From NCBI GenBank assembly GCA_017939025.1, contig JAGBAI010000058.1, positions 1-29,024 of the forward strand: a stretch of DNA of 29,024 nucleotides, read 5' to 3'. Position 1 is the first letter of the stretch; each line of letters opens with the position of its first letter. The notes under the pieces were generated by a model that was not told where the DNA came from, did not search any database, and saw only the letters and a program-made list of their open reading frames with translations. This DNA is from Oscillospiraceae bacterium (GTDB lineage: Bacteria > Bacillota_A > Clostridia > Oscillospirales > Oscillospiraceae). Shown piece after piece: positions 7,182 to 12,164 of this stretch. The position numbers and the translations under genes are program-made.

Positions 7182-8917
7182 TCTACCACACCTCCTTTGG
7201 TGTAATTCTCCAGTTCCTGCTGGGCATTCCACAGCTTTGCGTAAGTGCTGTTCGCTGCCAGAAGCTGACTGTGACTGCCGGATTCTCCGATATTTCCCTG
7301 ATCCAGCACATAGATGTTGTCCGCACCTGCCACATTGGCAAGGCGGTGGGAGATCAGGATCACAGTCTTGGTTTTCGACAACTCGTGGATCTGGGTCATG
7401 ATGTCATTTTCACTCTCCACGTCAATGTTGGAGGTGGCTTCGTCGAAGATATACACCGGGCTGTCATGGAGCAGCGCTCTTGCCAGAGCCAATCGCTGGC
7501 ACTGACCGCCTGAAAGATTGGATGCGCGCTCGTTCAGCACGGTATCCAGACCCTTTTCACTGCGCAGGAAGTCCGCCAGGTTCACCTGCTCCAACACCTG
7601 CCAGAGGGTGTCCTCACCAGCGTTGGGACGGGCCATCAGAAGATTGTCACGAACGGTGCCCTTGAACAGGTAGCTTTGATGGCTTATGTAAGTAAAGTTT
7701 TCCATTAGACTTGCTTCGCTGATTTCACAGAGAGGCACACCACCAACAGTGATGGAACCGGCATAGCCTTTATTCCTGCCCATCAGAATGGCAGCAATGG
7801 TGGACTTGCCGCAGCCGGATTCACCTACAATAGCAGTGAAGCTGCCCTTGGGGAATGCCATATCCACACTGTGGAGGATATCCCGGTCTGCGTCATAGGA
7901 GAAACGCAAGTCCCTACATTCAATAGAGCAATTCGCCGGAACGGTTTGTGTTTTTTGCTCGGGTTCCGGCAAATCCAGCAACCGAAAGATCTTATCAGAA
8001 GCCGCCATACCGTTCATGGCGATGTGGAAAAAGCTTCCCAGCATCCGCATGGGCAGGAAAAAGTCTGCTGCCAGTAAAATAATGAGGATGCAGCCGCTGA
8101 GATCCACATAGCCTGCCCGAAACTGGGTCGTTGCCAGGATCACACCCAGAGCCGCACCGCCGTAGGCAATGAGATCCATGATGGTGATGGAGTTAAGCTG
8201 CATGGTCAGCACCTTCATGGTGATCTTGCGGAAATGCTCGCTCTGCTCATTCATTTCCCTGTGCTTGAACTCATCTGCCTGATAGATTTTCGTAGTGGTC
8301 AGGCCCTGTAGATTTTCCAGGAAGGTGTCACCCAGAGCGGTGTACTGGCCCCAGTATTTTGCCAGCAGTTTCTTTGCCCAGCGCTGCACGCCTATGATGG
8401 TCACGGGAATCAGCGGCACACAGACCAGCAAAACGATTGCGCTGGGGAAATTCACAAAGCTCAGCACAACGAACAGTGTCAGCGGTGCCAGCATGGCATA
8501 GAAAAACTGAGGGAGGTAGGCACCGAAATAGGTTTCCAGCTGGTCAACGCCCTCCACAGCAACCTGCACTACTTCGGAGGTGTTGGCCTGCTCCTTGTAA
8601 GATGTACCCAACCGCAGAAGCTTGCGGTAGATCAGTTCCCGGAGGGTCTTTTTGACTGCCTTGGAAGATAAATATCCCATCCGGCTGGAAGCGATAGCGC
8701 ATACAAACCGGGTCACCAGGGCAATTGTCGCAATAACGGCGGTCATAGCGATCTGACCGGCATCAGCAATGCCTTCAAACAGGTTTTGGAGCATCTTCGC
8801 GATGGCTCCCATCATGGTGATGTTGGCCGCCAGAGAGATCCACTGGCAAATTACGTTACCGGCAATGTATTTCTTGCTTTCTTTGACTGTGCCGATCAGT
8901 CGTTTGTTGATCATCAT
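7178..8917 (-). CDS. ABC transporter permease-ATPase, first half of a heterodimer (CydD/YbtP/IrtA-like)
   Basis: 579 residues. The N-terminal exporter-fold membrane domain (about 15-320) is followed by an ATPase with Walker A GESGCGKST (about 365), signature LSGGQCQRLALARAL (about 468) and Walker B IFDEATSNID. Its start overlaps the stop of the DtxR-type regulator gene (ATGA) and its stop overlaps the TTG start of its partner, so all three are translated together. The partner likely forms a heterodimer, with domain-swapped sites composed of the two ATPases. Linkage to a metal-responsive regulator favours a siderophore-, haem- or metal-related cargo; the direction of transport cannot be read from sequence. 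Confidence 0.88.
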   Translation of the reverse strand: MMINKRLIGTVKESKKYIAGNVICQWISLAANITMMGAIAKMLQNLFEGIADAGQIAMTAVIATIALVTRFVCAIASSRMGYLSSKAVKKTLRELIYRKLLRLGTSYKEQANTSEVVQVAVEGVDQLETYFGAYLPQFFYAMLAPLTLFVVLSFVNFPSAIVLLVCVPLIPVTIIGVQRWAKKLLAKYWGQYTALGDTFLENLQGLTTTKIYQADEFKHREMNEQSEHFRKITMKVLTMQLNSITIMDLIAYGGAALGVILATTQFRAGYVDLSGCILIILLAADFFLPMRMLGSFFHIAMNGMAASDKIFRLLDLPEPEQKTQTVPANCSIECRDLRFSYDADRDILHSVDMAFPKGSFTAIVGESGCGKSTIAAILMGRNKGYAGSITVGGVPLCEISEASLMENFTYISHQSYLFKGTVRDNLLMARPNAGEDTLWQVLEQVNLADFLRSEKGLDTVLNERASNLSGGQCQRLALARALLHDSPVYIFDEATSNIDVESENDIMTQIHELSKTKTVILISHRLANVAGADNIYVLDQGNIGESGSHSQLLAANSTYAKLWNAQQELENYTKGGVVD

Positions 8918-9288
8918 AAATTTCCCTGCCTTTCTCTCAGCAGCTGCTTCAGTGCCAAATAGGTTTCTGGACTGATATTGTGTTCGATGGCGCAGGCATC
9001 TTCCATTGCAATTCTTTTGGGAACCCCCAGATCCTGCAGTAAATCAGACAGCATATCATGTTTATCCAATGTAGCTTCCGCAACAGCCAGTCCCTGAATG
9101 GTCAGAAACACGCAATGGTGCTCGTCCATTGTAATATCACCATTTGCTGCCAGCCGTTTGAGATACACGCAGACAGTCGGTCTCTTGATATCCAGTTCAT
9201 CGGCAAGATCAGCACCGCGAACTTCTCCTTTTCTGGACAGGGTATAAATCAGTTTCAGGTAGTCTTCTCTGCGAGACATTTTCTTCAT
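8914..9288 (-). CDS. DtxR/MntR-family metal-dependent regulator 1
   Basis: 124 residues. The N-terminal winged helix includes REDYLKLIYTLSRKGEVRGA, an ADELDIKRPTVCVYLKRL recognition helix and a GDITMDEHHCVFLT wing. The metal-binding dimerization domain has DKHDMLSDLLQDLGV and DACAIEHNISPE, matching the family's H...E/C..E.H ligand pattern (Cys-Ala-Ile-Glu-His). It has no C-terminal SH3-like domain, so it is of the short MntR-like form. ATG 9288 follows AGGAG by 7 bases. It heads the six-gene operon and has palindromic operators in its own leader, so autoregulation is likely. Whether iron or manganese is sensed cannot be decided; feo genes nearby favour iron. Confidence 0.9.
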   Translation of the reverse strand: MKKMSRREDYLKLIYTLSRKGEVRGADLADELDIKRPTVCVYLKRLAANGDITMDEHHCVFLTIQGLAVAEATLDKHDMLSDLLQDLGVPKRIAMEDACAIEHNISPETYLALKQLLRERQGNL

Positions 9289-9309
9289 AAAGCAACTCCT
9301 AATCCGTTA

Positions 9310-9417
9310 ATTAGCCACCGCTAACCATCAGGTATAAGACAACCGCTAACACACATGATGCGTTAGCGGCCGCTAACATCTGTACTAAAAAATAACACAG
9401 ATGTTATGTCTTGTCAA
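9310..9417 (-). promoter_or_regulatory. Promoter and operators of the DtxR-ABC operon
   Basis: Minus-strand promoter: -35 TTGACA (9412-9417), 17-base spacer, -10 TATTTT (9389-9394). Downstream of it are GTTAGCGGCCGCTAAC (9362-9377, a perfect palindrome), a lone half-site GCTAAC (9345-9350) and ATTAGCCACCGCTAAC (9310-9325). A further inverted repeat of different sequence, AACATCTGT (9375-9383) with ACAGATGTT (9397-9405), brackets the -10, and CAACATTTT (9415-9423) with AAAATGTTG (9443-9451) spans the -35. Confidence 0.75.
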
Positions 9418-9468
9418 CATTTTAATTGATTAGGAGGTATGGAAAATGTTGGTATTCCTTTTTTGATA

Positions 9469-9891
9469 TTATATCAACGAAGCACCCAGGCTGCGGCAAT
9501 TGGCCTCGGCTTCATCATCCGGGGATTCCTGGCAGATCACACTTTCGCAGACCAGATCAGCGCCAAGATCCCGGCAGGTATCCTCCCAGGTACGCATCCA
9601 TTCGCCATCGCCCCAACCGTAGGAGCCGAACAGGGCAATTCTCTTACCGGACAGCTTGCTCTCACAATCGGTGAACATGGGCTCGAATTCGCTCTCCTCC
9701 AGCTGCTCGGCACCCATGGAAGGACAGCCAAAAGCGATGGCATCAAAATCATTTACCATGGATGCGCTGAAATCGGATGCGGTAAACAATTCTGCTGTGG
9801 CGCCGGCGTTCTTAATACCTTCCGCAACGGCATTGGCCATAGCCTCGGTGTTGCCGGTGCCGCTCCAATAAACTACTGCAATCTTACTCAT
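9469..9891 (-). CDS. Flavodoxin
   Basis: 140 residues, the normal size for a short-chain flavodoxin. The FMN phosphate loop SGTGNTE is at 10-16. The isoalloxazine loops are near FGCPSMGAEQLEE and GSYGWGDGEWM, with Trp and Tyr positions typical of clostridial flavodoxins. Flavodoxin replaces ferredoxin as low-potential electron carrier when iron is scarce, so placement 32 bases behind a DUF3793 gene under two operators fits iron-limited expression. No promoter is seen in the 32-base gap, so the two genes are most likely cotranscribed. The stop lies 52 bases from the DtxR operon's -35, and no convincing terminator is visible. Confidence 0.93.
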   Translation of the reverse strand: MSKIAVVYWSGTGNTEAMANAVAEGIKNAGATAELFTASDFSASMVNDFDAIAFGCPSMGAEQLEESEFEPMFTDCESKLSGKRIALFGSYGWGDGEWMRTWEDTCRDLGADLVCESVICQESPDDEAEANCRSLGASLI

Positions 9892-9923
9892 TTTGAATCA
9901 ACCTTTCCTTTATTTCTGGTATA

Positions 9924-10475
9924 TCAACCGGCTACGGTCAGCCGTTCAATATCGGTTCCGTTTGCCCACTGGTTGCAATAGACACTTGTGCATTTTTTGT
10001 ATTGGGCAAATTTCTTTTTTGCTGCCTCTTCGTCTCCGTAAACCTTCCAGCAGCCTACGCATTTGCAGTTGCAGGCTTTGTTTTCCATAAAACCGCAGAC
10101 ATCTTCCGGCGGATGGCCCAGAAAAAGGCCAATTTCGTGGGGGAATTCTTCTTCCCGGCGAAGTTTTCGGACAAGCTGACCAATACATTTTTCGCAGCTG
10201 CCGGTGCAATAGCCTTGCTGATGAAGAATGGAGACAGCTGTGGAATCAGACAGATCAGAGGACAGCTTGCTGGGACGATAAACGTAGATCAGCGCCTTCC
10301 CGTCTGTAAAACGAAGAGGAAGAATCCGTACTCCCTTGGATAAGAGCCGTTCGTTCATCTTTCTGACAGAATTCAGCAGCTTCTTGCGGCAGGAAAACGG
10401 GCAGGTAAACAGGCTTCCGGTTTTAAGGCCTGCCAAGGTGGGGGCACAGTGACGAACCAGATAATCATCAGACAT
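9924..10475 (-). CDS. DUF3793 family protein
   Basis: 183 residues. The family start MSDDYLVRHCAPTLAGLKTG is at ATG 10475, with AGGGAG 9 bases upstream; an in-frame ATG at 10484 is too close to that site. Conserved features: FTCPFSCRKKLL, LYVYRP-like YVYRPSKL, GYCTGSCEKCIGQLVRKLR, EIGLFLGHPPEDVCGFMENKA and CKCVGCWKVYGDEEAA. The many cysteines and histidines suggest metal or Fe-S binding; the function of DUF3793 is not established. It is commonly found near feo genes and flavodoxins in Clostridia (recollection). It is the first gene of a two-gene unit with flavodoxin, behind a near-consensus promoter with two operators. Confidence 0.88.
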   Translation of the reverse strand: MSDDYLVRHCAPTLAGLKTGSLFTCPFSCRKKLLNSVRKMNERLLSKGVRILPLRFTDGKALIYVYRPSKLSSDLSDSTAVSILHQQGYCTGSCEKCIGQLVRKLRREEEFPHEIGLFLGHPPEDVCGFMENKACNCKCVGCWKVYGDEEAAKKKFAQYKKCTSVYCNQWANGTDIERLTVAG

Positions 10476-10498
10476 AGGCAGCATCTCCCTGAAATGTA

Positions 10499-10583
10499 GT
10501 TAGCATCCGATAACAAAAGAGACGAATAGAAGTTAGCGGCTGCTAACTGCGATCATAATACAGGGATCAACTTGTTTTGTCAA
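10499..10583 (-). promoter_or_regulatory. Promoter and twin operators of DUF3793-flavodoxin
   Basis: Minus strand: -35 TTGACA (10578-10583), 17-base spacer, -10 TATTAT (10555-10560). Seven bases downstream is GTTAGCGGCTGCTAAC (10532-10547), then GTTAGCATCCGATAAC (10499-10514). The two sites start 33 bases apart. The proximal one covers the expected transcription start. Confidence 0.8.
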
Positions 10584-10607
10584 GCATTATTTTTGACATT
10601 TGCCAGA

Positions 10608-10659
10608 TTGACTTGTGAATTTTAAAATGGTAGTATAATAGGAGTTAGAGTATGCTAAC
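10608..10659 (+). promoter_or_regulatory. Promoter and operator of the HMA-domain gene
   Basis: TTGACT (10608-10613) with TAGTAT (10631-10636, 17-base spacer) or TATAAT (10634-10639, 20-base spacer) as -10. GTTAGAGTATGCTAAC (10644-10659) starts just after the -10 and carries one mismatch in its left half. The ribosome site AAAGGAG follows before ATG 10678. Confidence 0.65.
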
Positions 10660-10677
10660 AAAAAAGGAGAATGGGAT

Positions 10678-11028
10678 ATGGAAAATACAGTCATTATCGG
10701 CATCATTCTTGTAATCGCGTTCTTTGCAATCAGAACCATCGTAAAGCGCAAAGGTCGCAAAGGCTGCTGCGGCAGCGGAAGTGATTACAAGCCCAGAAAG
10801 AAGAAGTTGAAGAATGTAATTGCCACCAAGGTTTTTGCAGTGGACGGTATGCACTGTGAGAAGTGCGCGGGCCGGGTGACGGAAGTGGTCAATGATATTC
10901 CCGGTGTTGCCGGTGTGGTGAATCTGAAAAAGGGTACCGTAACGGTATCTTACGAACAGGAAGTCCCCGATGAGCAGATCAAAGCCAAATTGCAGCGCGT
11001 GGGCTACACAGTTACCGGAATCCAATAA
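10678..11028 (+). CDS. Membrane-anchored HMA-domain protein with FeoB-associated-type N-terminus
   Basis: 116 residues. Residues 4-20 form a membrane helix followed by a basic stretch and a GCCGSGSDYKP segment, the layout of FeoB-associated Cys-rich membrane proteins. Residues about 47-115 form a complete HMA (CopZ/Atx1-like) domain: FAVDGMHCEKCAGRV with the CxxC metal site at about 59-62, ending GYTVTGIQ. So it looks like a fusion of the two families. HMA domains usually carry Cu(I) or soft divalent ions; in this iron cluster a Fe2+ or exchange role is possible but unproven. It has its own promoter with an operator, is divergent from DUF3793, and has the structured region at 11042-11207 downstream. 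Confidence 0.85.
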   Translation: MENTVIIGIILVIAFFAIRTIVKRKGRKGCCGSGSDYKPRKKKLKNVIATKVFAVDGMHCEKCAGRVTEVVNDIPGVAGVVNLKKGTVTVSYEQEVPDEQIKAKLQRVGYTVTGIQ

Positions 11029-11030
11029 GG

Positions 11031-11063
11031 TATAAAAATAACGGTCAGCCTTTTGGCTGACCG
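11031..11063 (-). terminator. Terminator of DtxR-type regulator 2
   Basis: Perfect 9-bp stem CGGTCAGCC (11042-11050), TTTT loop, GGCTGACCG (11055-11063). In the minus direction the stem is followed by TTATTTTTATA, giving a U-rich tail. It would end transcription coming from 11248-11622, and it lies just past the stop of the plus-strand HMA gene. Confidence 0.65.
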
Positions 11064-11207
11064 CTCAGTGTGGCGAAAATCCCCTTCGGGGCTTTCCACC
11101 AAGTTTTGCAGTCTTCTGCGCGCATAATTTGTTCGCTGCCGGCGAACAAATTCCACACTTGCAGCCTGAGAAGTATTTTCCGTCAGGTACACGCCCTGAC
11201 GGAAAAT
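11042..11207 (+). repeat. Array of strong hairpins in a convergent intergenic region
   Basis: Four stems in 166 bases: 9 bp (11042-11063, loop TTTT), CCCC-TTC-GGGG (11081-11091) with flanking A/T-rich pairing, AATTTGTTCGC with GCGAACAAATT (11126-11152, 11 bp, 5-base loop) and ATTTTCCGTCAGG with its complement (11175-11207, 13 bp, 7-base loop). AGTGTGG (11067-11073) also pairs with CCACACT (11153-11159), enclosing the second and third stems. Possible readings: a dispersed palindromic repeat, a small mobile remnant, or a structured RNA. No gene was found in 11029-11247. Confidence 0.6.
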
Positions 11208-11247
11208 GTTTCAGATTATGCGAAGCTTTTTTCTATAGTCTGAACAG

Positions 11248-11622
11248 TTATTTTGGCATATAGGTTTTCATATGCTTCTTAATGGCTTCAAAAGACCGGT
11301 CGCTGATATCATGCTCAATTTTACAGGCATCCTCGGCAGCGGTTTCCTTGTCAACACCCAGCGCCATCAGCGCAGCAGTCAGAATGGTATGCCGTTCGTA
11401 GATTTTTTCCGCAGTTTCTGTTCCTTTTTCGGTCAGTGCCAAAAAGCCGTCCTTATCCATTGTCAGATAACCATCATTTTTCAGTAGGCCCACAGCCCGG
11501 CTGACGCTGGGACGGGAATAGCCCAGCGCTTCTGCCACATCAATACTGCGTACAGTGGAATTTACTTTGGAAAGGGAATATATGGTTTCGAGATACATCT
11601 CGGCAGATTCGTGAAGGGACAT
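11248..11622 (-). CDS. DtxR/MntR-family metal-dependent regulator 2
   Basis: 124 residues. The winged helix includes LHESAEMYLETIYSLSK, the recognition helix IDVAEALGYSRPSVSRAVGLL and the wing GYLTMDKDGFLALT. Metal-site residues lie in ERHTILTAALMALGV and EDACKIEHDISD. It is the same short length as regulator 1 but clearly divergent, with a different recognition helix (YSRPSVSRAV against IKRPTVCVYL). ATG follows GGAGG. The promoter upstream contains an operator variant, so autoregulation is likely. It faces away from feoA, which shares the intergenic region, as expected for a feo-controlling repressor. Which of the two regulators binds which sites cannot be told from sequence. Confidence 0.9.
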   Translation of the reverse strand: MSLHESAEMYLETIYSLSKVNSTVRSIDVAEALGYSRPSVSRAVGLLKNDGYLTMDKDGFLALTEKGTETAEKIYERHTILTAALMALGVDKETAAEDACKIEHDISDRSFEAIKKHMKTYMPK

Positions 11623-11637
11623 ACAAAACCTCCGGTT

Positions 11638-11680
11638 ATTAGTTCAAGCTAATTCTAGCATATGGTCTGAAGAATTGCAA
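11638..11680 (-). promoter_or_regulatory. Promoter and operator of regulator 2
   Basis: Minus strand: -35 TTGCAA (11675-11680), 17-base spacer ending in TGC, -10 TAGAAT (11652-11657), an extended -10. The palindrome ATTAGTTCAAGCTAAT (11638-11653) overlaps the end of the -10 and the expected start. The ribosome site GGAGG follows closely. Confidence 0.7.
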
Positions 11681-11716
11681 GGAAAGAAAATTTTCATAGA
11701 ATATTCATAAAAGGGA

Positions 11717-11803
11717 TTGACAAAATGAGGAAACGGAGTTATCATATCGGAGTGTTAGCGGGTGCTAACGTTTACTTTTCCAAAGCAGTTAGCGACCGCA
11801 AAC
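11717..11803 (+). promoter_or_regulatory. feoA promoter with twin operators
   Basis: -35 TTGACA (11717-11722), 17-base spacer, -10 TATCAT (11740-11745). GTTAGCGGGTGCTAAC (11754-11769) covers the expected start, and GTTAGCGACCGCAAAC (11788-11803) lies 34 bases further. This mirrors the layout upstream of DUF3793. Confidence 0.82.
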
Positions 11804-11832
11804 CAATACCATGTTTAATCAGGTGATACATC

Positions 11833-12045
11833 ATGAACTTATCCATAGCTGAAGAAGGCAAGGAGTACATCATTCAGCGGATCGAAACTGATGACGAAGA
11901 CCTCAATGCGTTTCTGTTCTCCCTGGGCTGTTACAGCGGTGAACCGGTGACTGTGGTATCCCGCAGAAAAGGCGGCTGCACGGTTTCCATCAAGGACGGC
12001 AGATACAACATTGACAATCAGTTGGCAGAAGCAATCATTGTGTGA
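11833..12045 (+). CDS. feoA: Ferrous iron transport protein A
   Basis: 70 residues, a single FeoA SH3-like domain: MNLSIAEEGKEYIIQRI, a loop with DEDLNAFLFSLGCYSGEPVTVV, and a C-terminal NIDNQLAEAIIV, which matches the family's usual DxxxAxxIxV ending. FeoA is a small cytoplasmic partner of FeoB that is thought to help its GTPase cycle. AGGTGAT precedes the ATG. It is downstream of a strong promoter with two operators and 119 bases ahead of feoB, with a weak hairpin and a third operator between the two. Iron-repressed expression is expected. Confidence 0.92.
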   Translation: MNLSIAEEGKEYIIQRIETDDEDLNAFLFSLGCYSGEPVTVVSRRKGGCTVSIKDGRYNIDNQLAEAIIV

Positions 12046-12055
12046 GCATGATTGC

Positions 12056-12080
12056 AAAGGCAGTCCGCTGATTGCCTTTT
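12056..12080 (+). terminator. Weak hairpin between feoA and feoB
   Basis: AAAGGCA (12056-12062) pairs with TGCCTTT (12073-12079), with a 10-base loop and a short TTTT run. It could reduce readthrough from feoA into feoB. Confidence 0.4.
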
Positions 12081-12088
12081 ACCCGTGC

Positions 12089-12127
12089 GTTAGCGGCTGC
12101 TAACATAATGTAATTCCACAGTATAAT
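12089..12127 (+). promoter_or_regulatory. Operator and candidate promoter of feoB
   Basis: GTTAGCGGCTGCTAAC (12089-12104) is identical to the site at 10532-10547. TATAAT (12122-12127) lies so that a 17-base spacer would place the -35 on the right half of the operator (12099-12104); no good -35 match is seen. feoB may thus be both read through from feoA and expressed from its own weak, repressible promoter. Confidence 0.65.
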
Positions 12128-12164
12128 CTGTTAGAATTTTCAATTGAAAGAGGAGGAATCCAAA

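Noticed and set aside
9439..9981. Plus-strand frame of 180 codons opposite flavodoxin, with AGGAGG just ahead of its ATG
   Set aside because: The AGGAGG is one base from the ATG, too close. The translation has no family resemblance and the opposite strand is a clear flavodoxin.
12131..12147. TTAGAATTTTCAATTG near the feoB start as an extra operator
   Set aside because: The right half is CAAT rather than CTAA and it overlaps the ribosome-site leader; not counted.
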